This document shows, piece after piece, positions 54,558 to 61,848 of a stretch of 64,000 nt of DNA. The notes beneath the pieces are model-generated. The model saw nothing but the letters and a program-made list of their open reading frames with translations. It ran no database searches and was not told the origin of the DNA. The stretch lies in NCBI RefSeq assembly GCF_015711015.1, contig NZ_CP064653.1:4154001-4218000 (forward strand), in the 5' to 3' direction. This DNA comes from Methylomonas sp. LL1 (GTDB taxonomy: Bacteria > Pseudomonadota > Gammaproteobacteria > Methylococcales > Methylomonadaceae). Numbering within the stretch: position 1 is the first letter of the stretch; each line of letters begins with the position of its first letter. The translations under genes were made by a program, and so were the position numbers.

Positions 54558-56033
54558 ATGACAATAACAAAAAAAAACTGGCTTTGTGTTATTCCGGTTC
54601 TATGTTGGACACCCGCGGTTTTTGCCGATTATAAAGATGATATTGGTTACACTGCTCTGGCCGAACAATTGGGTTTGAACATGCCGACCGGCGCCGGCGT
54701 CAATGTGACTCAGGTCGAGGCATCCACGGTTAAGGACGGCGAAAAGGGCTACCCGATTTATGCGCCGGATATCAACGATTCGCAGTTTGCCGGCAAAACC
54801 TTCAGTTTTCCGGGGGTAGCCAGTACATCCGCCTCAAGCCATGCCACCGGCGTCGCTTCGCTTTTTTACGGCAACAATGCGATGGCTTACGGCATCGACA
54901 CTATCACCAGCTATGAAGCCAACGAATGGATCAAAAGTATCGTAAGCAGCGCGAGCGTTAATACCAGTAGGATAGCCAATCACAGTTGGGTCGGTAATGG
55001 CGCTACGACTACCGATACCGGCAATATTTTGCGGCTGGTCGATAGGCAAGTGCAGCACAATGAATATATTCAGGTGGTTGGCATGGCCAACAGCGTCAGT
55101 ACTAATCCGCTGATCGGCAGCGCCTACAATGTGATTGCCGTCGGCAGGACCGACGGCGGACAAGACCGTGGTTCCGATGCTGTCGACGCCGTTTACTCAA
55201 ATAATAGAACACGTCCGGATCTAGTTGCACCCCAGACTACCACCAGCTCCGCCACGCCTATTGTTTCGGCAGCTGCCGCAATATTGGTCGAAACCGGACA
55301 TGCCGGCGGGGCTAGTCTTTCCAACGGCTCGGCCGACATCGGCGCTACGGTTTACAACGCCGAACGTTCGGAAACCATCAAGGCCGCGCTGATGGCGGGC
55401 GCCGACCGGGTGACAGACAACAGTTCCACTAGTGTCAATATCACCGATTACCGCGGCAGCGGCCATCAGACCGACAACGGCTTGGACGATCGATTCGGCG
55501 CCGGGCAGCTGAATATTTTGCATAGCTATCGAATCATCGCGGCCGGTGAGCAGGACAGTGCCGAAGACAATCTGGCCGACGCTGGACGGATAGGTTTGTA
55601 TGGCTTTGATTACGATGCCAGCTTTGGCGGTGATGCGGGCAGTAATAAAACAGCCACCTATAAATTCGATGCGGAAACGGATTTGAGTTTGACCGCTTCC
55701 CTGGTATGGAATATCGGTATTTCGAACAATGCAAGTTTAACGACTACCTTGCACGATCTGAATTTGGAATTGTTCGACGTCACGGATGGAATCATGACGG
55801 CCTTCTCGCAAAGCGCTGTCGATAACACCGAAAACCTGTGGTTGACCCTGGCAATGGGGCATAGTTATCAATTATTGGTCAAGTCGGGCGAAGCCGGCAA
55901 TTTTAGCTGGGATTACTCATTGGCCTGGCATATGAGCCCGATCGATACTGCCCTGGTTCCCTTGCCTGGTGCGTTTTATTTGTTTGTCAGCGCCATCGCC
56001 GGCCTCGGTTTCGCCGGCCGCCGCAAAGCCTGA
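54558..56033 (+). CDS. Exported S8 (subtilisin)-like protein with VPLPG C-terminal anchor
   Basis: A 491-residue protein with a signal peptide (NWLCVIPVLCWTPAVFA) and an S8-like region. The His is seen in SSHATGVASLFYG, the Ser in TTSSATPIVSAAAAIL and the oxyanion Asn region as NHSWVGN. Where subtilisins have the catalytic Asp (VIDTG), this has VTQVEAS, so Glu or no acid occupies that site. The C-terminus is a PEP-CTERM-like signal: VPLPGAF, a hydrophobic helix, then GRRKA. It is probably exported and sorted by an exosortase-type system not in this window. The ATG at 54558 is chosen because it starts the signal peptide. Confidence 0.8.
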   Translation: MTITKKNWLCVIPVLCWTPAVFADYKDDIGYTALAEQLGLNMPTGAGVNVTQVEASTVKDGEKGYPIYAPDINDSQFAGKTFSFPGVASTSASSHATGVASLFYGNNAMAYGIDTITSYEANEWIKSIVSSASVNTSRIANHSWVGNGATTTDTGNILRLVDRQVQHNEYIQVVGMANSVSTNPLIGSAYNVIAVGRTDGGQDRGSDAVDAVYSNNRTRPDLVAPQTTTSSATPIVSAAAAILVETGHAGGASLSNGSADIGATVYNAERSETIKAALMAGADRVTDNSSTSVNITDYRGSGHQTDNGLDDRFGAGQLNILHSYRIIAAGEQDSAEDNLADAGRIGLYGFDYDASFGGDAGSNKTATYKFDAETDLSLTASLVWNIGISNNASLTTTLHDLNLELFDVTDGIMTAFSQSAVDNTENLWLTLAMGHSYQLLVKSGEAGNFSWDYSLAWHMSPIDTALVPLPGAFYLFVSAIAGLGFAGRRKA

Positions 56034-56332
56034 TCGAGAACAAGGGGGGCTGGTTAATTGACGAGCCGCCCGGGCCTAATCGCTACATGACCCTTGAAAC
56101 GTCCGAAAACCAGCCTAAAGCTTGTGCAACCGGGTATTGGCGCCAACATAAAACAGCCGGCAACCGGCCAGCTATGCCACAATAAGCAGGTGGGATGAAG
56201 TGAGTCGGTTATCGGGCTAGTTGTTCGATGATCGAGGTTATTTAGGGTATGCAAGCGAAGCTCTCGAAATCAGGGGGTCGCGGTGTTCTCCCATCCTATT
56301 TTCCTTTATCGTCGTTTTGCCGAGGAGCAAAT

Positions 56333-56809
56333 ATGCGGACATTTAGACAACCCTTTAAACGAACTCTGACTGTTGTTCTGTTGCTGGCTTTTTTCTCGGT
56401 TTCCCCGGTGATGGCCGAAACAGCCGAGACCAAGGATAAGGATCATCATGCGCACAATAGCCTGGATTGGCCGGGTATTTACAATGGTCTTACCCCATGC
56501 GCCGATTGTGTGGGTGTTAAAACCACGCTGGCTTTAAACAAAAATAGTAGTTATGTTCTGATCACCCAGTACCTTGGCAAGTCGGAGAGGGAGTTTGTGG
56601 AAAAAGGCAAATTCACTTGGGGCGATAAAGCCAATACGATCGTTCTAACACCTCGCAAGGGCACCACTTCGCAGCAATATTTTGTCGGCGAAAACGTGCT
56701 GATTCAACTCGATAAAAATGGCAACCGTATCTCCGGCAAAGAGGCTGATCGCTTTATTCTGCGTAGAACCGATGTCACCGATAAGCCACCGTCACATGCG
56801 GGGCATTGA
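56333..56809 (+). CDS. NlpE-like exported protein with His-rich ends
   Basis: A 158-residue protein with a signal peptide (RTLTVVLLLAFFSVSPVMA) and an NlpE N-terminal-type domain (DWPGIYNGLTPCADCVGVKTTL, with the CxxC typical of the family). It lacks the lipobox Cys of E. coli NlpE, so it should be soluble in the periplasm. His-rich segments lie just after the signal (DKDHHAHN) and at the end (PSHAGH). In E. coli NlpE reports surface and copper stress through Cpx; a metal role here is inferred. GAGGAG precedes the ATG at 56333. Confidence 0.82.
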   Translation: MRTFRQPFKRTLTVVLLLAFFSVSPVMAETAETKDKDHHAHNSLDWPGIYNGLTPCADCVGVKTTLALNKNSSYVLITQYLGKSEREFVEKGKFTWGDKANTIVLTPRKGTTSQQYFVGENVLIQLDKNGNRISGKEADRFILRRTDVTDKPPSHAGH

Positions 56810-56883
56810 GCGGCTGACCGTGATGGGTGAGGCAAATAGCTAACCCCATCATGGTTAACAAACTTAAATCTCCATAATTGTGC

Positions 56884-56919
56884 AGCCCCGCGGAGCGTCT
56901 AGTACCGTTCCGCGGGGCT
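56884..56919. terminator. Hairpin in the convergent gap between NlpE-like and SBP56 genes
   Basis: AGCCCCGCGGA and TCCGCGGGGCT form a perfect 11-bp stem with a 14-base loop, followed by CTTTGTG. It is GC-rich with a short T-tract and could serve both genes. Confidence 0.65.
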
Positions 56920-56932
56920 TTGTGCTTATAGT

Positions 56933-58264
56933 CTATTTGAGGGTTGGCGGAGTGTTAGGTGAAATGCCGTACAACGAATATGCTCCAAACCGCATCTGAT
57001 GCGCCCTACCCAGTTTTTCCTTGTTGAAGTCGATCGAAAACTGCTCGGTCAACTTGTTGCCATCCCAGTTATATGCCTTGAAGTATTGCTCGTTATCCGC
57101 GCCCTTCTTGTCCCAGTTAGCCAATAGCGACGAGGTGTAATACAAGCGCTTGCCGTCCCAACTCGAGGACACCATGTTGACCTGGGCGCCGATTTTTTGC
57201 TCGAACACTTGCTTGGGATGGAACGGGTCGCTGATGTCGAAGCGGCGAGTCATGCCATCCATGAAGGTGTTGACCCACAAGGTTTTGTCGTCGCTGGAAA
57301 TGGAAATGTCCACCGGCAGCGGGATTTTGGCCGGTTCGCCGATGTCGGCGACATCCTTGGCTTGCCATTCGCCTTTCTCATCTTGATGAATCAACCAGAT
57401 TTTTGAGGTCAGCGCGGTGCTGGTAAAGCAGTAGTTATGCTCTTCCGCCCAGGCACAGCGGATTTCCAAGGGAGCTCCGGGTACGTCGAAGACTTTTTTC
57501 GGCTGGCGGCTGTGCAAGTCCCATTGCACCACGGTGTTGCCGAAGCGCTTCATCGCTTCAGGATCGTTCAACATTTTGCCGAAGTCCATCATGTAGTTCG
57601 ACCAGCCGGTGAATGACGAGGTCAGCATCAGGTTTTTGCGCGGTAATACCCGCACGTCGTAGTTGTAGCCGTCGGCGTATTTGCCGGATTTGATCGCGCC
57701 TTGCAGGTTGCTGTCGGTCGGCAGCCAGTAGGTGGCGATGTAATCGCCGGCGTTGCTGTATTCCACAATCGCGGTACGGCCGCCGTGATCCTTATTGTTG
57801 GACAGGCCGGTGATGATCATCCGGCCCGGCAAGGCGTACAAGCTGTGCGGGCCGACCACGCCGCCGCTCTTGGCGACGAAATCGGTGATGGTTTTGGTTA
57901 GTTTGGGTTTGGCCGGGTCGGTGGCGACGTCGAAGATGAAAATCTTGTTGGTATCCAGGCCGCCGGCCCACAGAAATTTACGGTCGTCGGTAAAGTCGGA
58001 ATGGTGGGCTTCGTTGCGACCGCCGACCGACAGGCTGCCGACGACTTTACCGTACTTTTGAGACTTTGGATTGACATCGACGGTGACCAGTTTGTCCTGC
58101 TCGTCGCCCAGGCCTTCCATGCCCAAGGTCCAGATATAGACGAAGTCTTCTTGTCCCGTGATCTTAGCCATGTAGGGCGAGGCACAGGTTTCGTCGGCGC
58201 TGGCCGACAGGCTGGCGCTGCCGAGCAATAGCGCGGCGGTGAAGGTAGTTAGTTTGAATGTCAT
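56933..58264 (-). CDS. Selenium-binding protein/methanethiol oxidase (SBP56 family), exported
   Basis: A 443-residue protein with a signal peptide (KLTTFTAALLLGSASLSASA). It shows the SBP56 pattern: CASPYMAKITG near the mature N-terminus, then EAHHSDFTDDRKFLWAGGLDTN, GPHSLYALPGRMIITGLSN, and VQWDLHSRQPKKVFDVPGAPLEIR. Bacterial members such as Hyphomicrobium MtoX are periplasmic, copper-dependent methanethiol oxidases giving formaldehyde, sulfide and peroxide. That activity is a good guess for a C1-using organism. GGGGGAG lies before the ATG. It follows a DUF4242 gene on the same strand, with a palindromic repeat in the gap. Confidence 0.9.
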   Translation of the reverse strand: MTFKLTTFTAALLLGSASLSASADETCASPYMAKITGQEDFVYIWTLGMEGLGDEQDKLVTVDVNPKSQKYGKVVGSLSVGGRNEAHHSDFTDDRKFLWAGGLDTNKIFIFDVATDPAKPKLTKTITDFVAKSGGVVGPHSLYALPGRMIITGLSNNKDHGGRTAIVEYSNAGDYIATYWLPTDSNLQGAIKSGKYADGYNYDVRVLPRKNLMLTSSFTGWSNYMMDFGKMLNDPEAMKRFGNTVVQWDLHSRQPKKVFDVPGAPLEIRCAWAEEHNYCFTSTALTSKIWLIHQDEKGEWQAKDVADIGEPAKIPLPVDISISSDDKTLWVNTFMDGMTRRFDISDPFHPKQVFEQKIGAQVNMVSSSWDGKRLYYTSSLLANWDKKGADNEQYFKAYNWDGNKLTEQFSIDFNKEKLGRAHQMRFGAYSLYGISPNTPPTLK

Positions 58265-58297
58265 GAGAGTTCTCCCCCGAGATGTTATGGTTATTAC

Positions 58298-58372
58298 CCG
58301 TAGGATGTTCCGACCTTAGGAGGCGCATCGTTCGCTATCGATGCGCTTCACTGCGTTCAGCACATCCTACGG
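58298..58372. repeat. Palindromic dispersed-type repeat, copy A
   Basis: A 75-base element bounded by perfect 10-base inverted ends CCGTAGGATG and CATCCTACGG, with a nested stem GCGCATCG/CGATGCGC (58323-58330 and 58339-58346). It lies between DUF4242 and the SBP56 gene and shares blocks with copy B. It would fold in the mRNA between the two genes. Confidence 0.75.
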
Positions 58373-58382
58373 CGGTGTGGTA

Positions 58383-58655
58383 TCAATCGCCCGTGGTCGG
58401 ATCGATGATGGTGGTAATTTGTTCGATGCGATTGGCCGGAAAACCGCCTTGTTCGGCGTGCTCGCGTATCGCCTGCTCGCTGTCGGCGATGTAGATGCAA
58501 TAGACTTTATCGCCGGTAACGTAGCTGTGCAGCCATTGGATGCGCGGCCCCATGTCGCGCAGCACGCCGCAGGATTTTTGCGATATGCCTTGCAGTTCGG
58601 CCTGGGTCAGTTTACCGGCTCCTGGAATATCGCGTTCGATGATGTATTTGGGCAT
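58383..58655 (-). CDS. DUF4242 protein (SCO4226-type)
   Basis: A 90-residue cytoplasmic protein beginning MPKYIIERDIPGAG, typical of DUF4242. A Streptomyces member (SCO4226) binds nickel. The family has few motifs: CGVLRDMGPRIQWLHSYVTGDKVYCIY and a late GGFPANRIEQI. It has three Cys and two His that could bind metal. AGGAG precedes the ATG at good spacing. It lies between a TetR gene upstream and the SBP56 gene downstream on the same strand. A sequence shared with the TetR promoter stands 19 bases before its start. Its function here is unknown. Confidence 0.85.
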   Translation of the reverse strand: MPKYIIERDIPGAGKLTQAELQGISQKSCGVLRDMGPRIQWLHSYVTGDKVYCIYIADSEQAIREHAEQGGFPANRIEQITTIIDPTTGD

Positions 58656-58673
58656 GATGATCTCCTGATAAAT

Positions 58674-58685
58674 GACCGGTCGTCT
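58674..58685. promoter_or_regulatory. Shared operator-like sequence before DUF4242
   Basis: GACCGGTCGTCT, identical to 59503-59514 before the TetR gene. It contains the palindrome GACCGGTC, as expected for a TetR dimer site. It is the likely operator for the DUF4242 (and perhaps SBP56) transcript. Confidence 0.6.
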
Positions 58686-58738
58686 ATTCGGTCGATTCTA
58701 AAAAAGCCGCCGGAAAGGCAGCGGTTATTTACATTGTT

Positions 58739-58821
58739 GTAGGAGGTACCGACGATAGGAGGCGCATCTGCCGCGAAATACCCAGGGCACGAGTGAGACT
58801 CACTGTGTTCAGTACATGCAA
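58739..58821. repeat. Palindromic dispersed-type repeat, copy B (diverged)
   Basis: It shares the blocks GTAGGA, CCGAC, TAGGAGGCGCATC and CACTG-GTTCAG-ACAT with copy A, in the same order, but its ends and inner palindrome have decayed. It lies between the TetR gene and the DUF4242 gene. Confidence 0.55.
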
Positions 58822-58892
58822 TGGTTCTTAGCCTTAGTATAGGGTGTGCATCGCGCACCAAGCTCCTGCAACAAGGGAAATTCCTGGCGGCT

Positions 58893-59489
58893 TCAAGCCC
58901 TAAAATAATCATCCAACAAATCCCGGCAAACCGCCTGCAAAGGCTCCACCGATTGTTCGACTTTCATTCGCAACAAGGCCCCTTGCCAGCCATTCAGCAT
59001 CAAATCCGCCATACTCTTCGCCGAGCGATCCAGCCGTACCTTGCCTTGCCGTTGGCCGCGTTCCAGCGCGGTTTGCTGCAAATTGCTGTAACGCTCCACG
59101 GCGTCCAGCAAGGCATCGCGGCATAACGGACTGGTGTCGCCGATCTCACCCATCAAATTGCCCAGCAAACAGCCGCCCTTGAAACCGCTTTTTGCTACTT
59201 CGGCTATCAGTTCGGTGTAATACGCTTTCAATGCCGCCAGGCCGTCCAGTTCGGGGTTTTGCAAATGCACCGACAGGCGATGAATAAACGGTTCGATGTA
59301 ATGGCTGATCGCCTCGGCCGCGAAGCGTTCCTTGCTGTCGAAATAGGTATAAAAAGAGCCCTTGGGGATTTGCACCGTGTCCAGAATTTGTTTGAGGCCG
59401 GTGGCGTGATAGCCTTTTTCCAGCAACAAGCTGACACCCTGATCCAGCAGTTTATCTTTTTTGATTTGTTTGGGCTGTAATTTCGGCAT
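58893..59489 (-). CDS. TetR-family transcriptional regulator
   Basis: A 198-residue regulator. The N-terminal helix-turn-helix is clear (LLDQGVSLLLEKGYHATGLKQILDTVQIPKGSFYTYFDSKERF). The C-terminal ligand domain resembles the TetR_C_11/AcuR-like group (GGCLLGNLMGEIGDTSPLCRDAL). The ATG at 59489 is the family-like start. A palindromic GACCGGTCGTCT lies 13 bases upstream and is repeated before the DUF4242 gene, so it probably represses both itself and that gene. The inducer is not known. It is divergent from an APH/P-loop gene. Confidence 0.9.
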   Translation of the reverse strand: MPKLQPKQIKKDKLLDQGVSLLLEKGYHATGLKQILDTVQIPKGSFYTYFDSKERFAAEAISHYIEPFIHRLSVHLQNPELDGLAALKAYYTELIAEVAKSGFKGGCLLGNLMGEIGDTSPLCRDALLDAVERYSNLQQTALERGQRQGKVRLDRSAKSMADLMLNGWQGALLRMKVEQSVEPLQAVCRDLLDDYFRA

Positions 59490-59502
59490 GGCTAAATTAT
59501 GC

Positions 59503-59514
59503 GACCGGTCGTCT
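59503..59514. promoter_or_regulatory. Shared operator-like sequence before the TetR gene
   Basis: GACCGGTCGTCT, identical to the site before DUF4242 about 830 bases away. Its closeness to the start codon suits autorepression. Confidence 0.6.
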
Positions 59515-59649
59515 TGTTTTGTAAACAAGTTTTTTAGCAGACGATGATATGTAGGTAGGTCGCCGATTTCACTATTCGCGGATATTCTGCCAGAATCCGG
59601 CAACACACCGAGAGGGCGTTTCATTGAATCGAAAACATTCCTAACACCG

Positions 59650-61224
59650 ATGGTAAACCGCGACCTTGATTGCACATTAATCCAGGCGTTGCTTGATCCG
59701 GCCCGTTATCCCGAGCCGGCCGAGCCGGTGCGATTAATCGAAACGCACATTTCCTGGCTATTGCTGGCCGGCCTATATGTCTACAAAATCAAAAAGCCGG
59801 TCGATTTCGGGTTTCTGGATTTCACCCGATTATCCAGTCGGAAGTTTTTTTGTCACGAAGAACTGCGGTTGAATCGGCGGCTGGCGGATGGACTTTACCT
59901 GGATGTGGTCGGTATGGGCGGCAGCTCCGAGCGGCCGGTATTCGGCGCCGAGCCGGCCATCGAATACGCGGTGAAAATGCGGCGCTTCGACGAGGACCAA
60001 TTATTGGATCATCTGTTGGCGCGGGACGGATTGACGACGCGGCATATCGATAGTTTGGCGGAGACCATGGCCCGATTTCATGCCGATTTACCGCCGGCCG
60101 CCATCGATGCCGGCTACGGGGACGCGGAGTCCATTGCCTTGCCGGCCCGGCAGAATTTTCAACAATTGGCCGGGTTGCTGAATGCTGAATATGCCGAGCA
60201 ACTGGCCGGCTTGAGGGCCGCCAGTGAAACCGAATATGCCCGTTGTCTGCCGCTGTTCCAGCGGCGGCTGGAGTCGGGCATGGTCAAAGAGTGTCACGGC
60301 GATTTGCATCTGGGTAATATCGTGTTGATCGATGGCAGCCCGACACCGTTCGACGGTATCGAATTCAATCCCTCGCTGCGCTGGATAGACGTGATTAACG
60401 ACATTGCTTTCTTGATCATGGATTTGCAGCAACGCCGGCGTCCCGATTTGGCCTATGCTTTTGTTAATGCTTATCTGCAAATCAGCGGCGATTATGCCGG
60501 CTTGGGCGTGCTGAATTTTTATCTGGGCTATCGGGCCATGGTGATGGCCAAGGTCACGGCGATTCGGGCCGCGCAGCTCGGCGAGCAAGCTTGCTTGGCC
60601 GCGGGTCAACGCTATTTGGACTTGGCTGAACGATGTTACTCGCCTAAACGGCCGGGCTTAATCATTACTTACGGTCCGCCGGGCTGCGGTAAGACCACGG
60701 TGTCGCAAATCGTATTAGAGCGGCGCCAAGTCATTCGTATCCGATCCGATGTCGAACGCAAGCGCTTGTTCGGCTTGCAAGCTCATCAATCCAGCGGATC
60801 GGCGTTGGACGGTGGTATTTATAGCGCCGAAGCGACAGTGCGTACTTATCAACGCTTATTGATGCTGGCGCGCGCGATTCTGCAAGCGGGTTTTAGTGTA
60901 ATCGTCGATGCGGCATTTTTAAAACAGCGGGAACGAGAGCAGTTTAAAAGTTTGGCGGACGAATTGAAATTGCCGTTTGCGATTTTAGCCATCAGCGTGG
61001 ACGAGGCCTTGCAAGAACAACGTGTAAATCAGCGCCGAAACGATGCGTCTGAAGCCGATCTAGCGGTGCTGCGTATGCTAAAAGCAGCCAGCGAACCCTT
61101 GCTCGCCGGGGAGCGCGAATATGCGGTGGAATTGAGCAATAATGGTGCGGTGCGGGATATTGCCGCCCGGCAAGCGTTTTGGGATAGGCTGGATAGCCTA
61201 TTGGTTCGATCAACAAGGGAATAG
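59650..61224 (+). CDS. APH-like domain fused to a P-loop kinase
   Basis: A 524-residue two-domain protein. The first 330 residues resemble aminoglycoside phosphotransferases, with the catalytic-loop motif ECHGDLHLGNIVL and the metal-binding FDGIEFNPSLRWIDVINDIAFL. The last 190 residues are a P-loop kinase-like domain with Walker A GPPGCGKTT (about residue 342). The full fusion is a common but poorly characterised family, and antibiotic resistance should not be inferred. The ATG at 59650 fits the family start LIQALLDPARYP. It is divergent from the TetR gene and followed after 57 bases by dcd. Confidence 0.88.
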   Translation: MVNRDLDCTLIQALLDPARYPEPAEPVRLIETHISWLLLAGLYVYKIKKPVDFGFLDFTRLSSRKFFCHEELRLNRRLADGLYLDVVGMGGSSERPVFGAEPAIEYAVKMRRFDEDQLLDHLLARDGLTTRHIDSLAETMARFHADLPPAAIDAGYGDAESIALPARQNFQQLAGLLNAEYAEQLAGLRAASETEYARCLPLFQRRLESGMVKECHGDLHLGNIVLIDGSPTPFDGIEFNPSLRWIDVINDIAFLIMDLQQRRRPDLAYAFVNAYLQISGDYAGLGVLNFYLGYRAMVMAKVTAIRAAQLGEQACLAAGQRYLDLAERCYSPKRPGLIITYGPPGCGKTTVSQIVLERRQVIRIRSDVERKRLFGLQAHQSSGSALDGGIYSAEATVRTYQRLLMLARAILQAGFSVIVDAAFLKQREREQFKSLADELKLPFAILAISVDEALQEQRVNQRRNDASEADLAVLRMLKAASEPLLAGEREYAVELSNNGAVRDIAARQAFWDRLDSLLVRSTRE

Positions 61225-61281
61225 GCCGCATTTTTATGCTATTTTGACAACCTGTTTTCATCTAATAACGCAATAAGCCAC

Positions 61282-61848
61282 ATGAGCATAAAATCAGACA
61301 AATGGATACGCCGCATGTCCGAGCAACACGGCATGATAGAACCGTTTCAAGCCGGTCAGGTGCGCGAATCCGATCAAGGCCGTATCATCTCCTACGGCAC
61401 CTCCAGCTACGGTTACGACGTACGCTGTTCCAATGAATTCAAAATTTTCACCAACATCAATTCCACCATCGTCGATCCCAAGGATTTTGACGAAGGCAGT
61501 TTTGTCGACGTCAAATCCGATGTTTGCATCATCCCGCCCAATTCCTTTGCCTTGGCCCGCACGGTGGAATATTTCAGGATTCCGCGCGATGTGTTGGTGG
61601 TATGTCTGGGCAAGTCGACTTATGCCCGTTGCGGCATCATCGTCAACGTCACGCCGTTGGAACCAGAATGGGAAGGCCATGTGACGCTGGAGTTTTCCAA
61701 CACCACGCCGCTGCCCGCCAAGATATACGCCAACGAAGGCGTGGCGCAGATGCTGTTTTTCGGCGGCGACGAAGTGTGCGAAACCTCTTACAAGGATAGG
61801 GGCGGTAAATACCAAGGACAGCTGGGTGTTACGTTACCTAAGGCATGA
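61282..61848 (+). CDS. dcd: dCTP deaminase
   Basis: Makes dUTP from dCTP for thymidylate synthesis. The 188-residue protein has the typical [12 protein letters not shown] start, the [13 protein letters not shown] segment, the catalytic region [43 protein letters not shown] with the catalytic Glu in [11 protein letters not shown], and the final [10 protein letters not shown]. It overlaps the next gene by four bases (ATGA), so the downstream GH15-like gene is likely co-translated. Confidence 0.97.
   Translation: MSIKSDKWIRRMSEQHGMIEPFQAGQVRESDQGRIISYGTSSYGYDVRCSNEFKIFTNINSTIVDPKDFDEGSFVDVKSDVCIIPPNSFALARTVEYFRIPRDVLVVCLGKSTYARCGIIVNVTPLEPEWEGHVTLEFSNTTPLPAKIYANEGVAQMLFFGGDEVCETSYKDRGGKYQGQLGVTLPKA

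Noticed and set aside
59650..61224. Aminoglycoside resistance gene
   Set aside because: The APH-like fold is shared by many kinases, and this fusion family is chromosomal and not linked to resistance.
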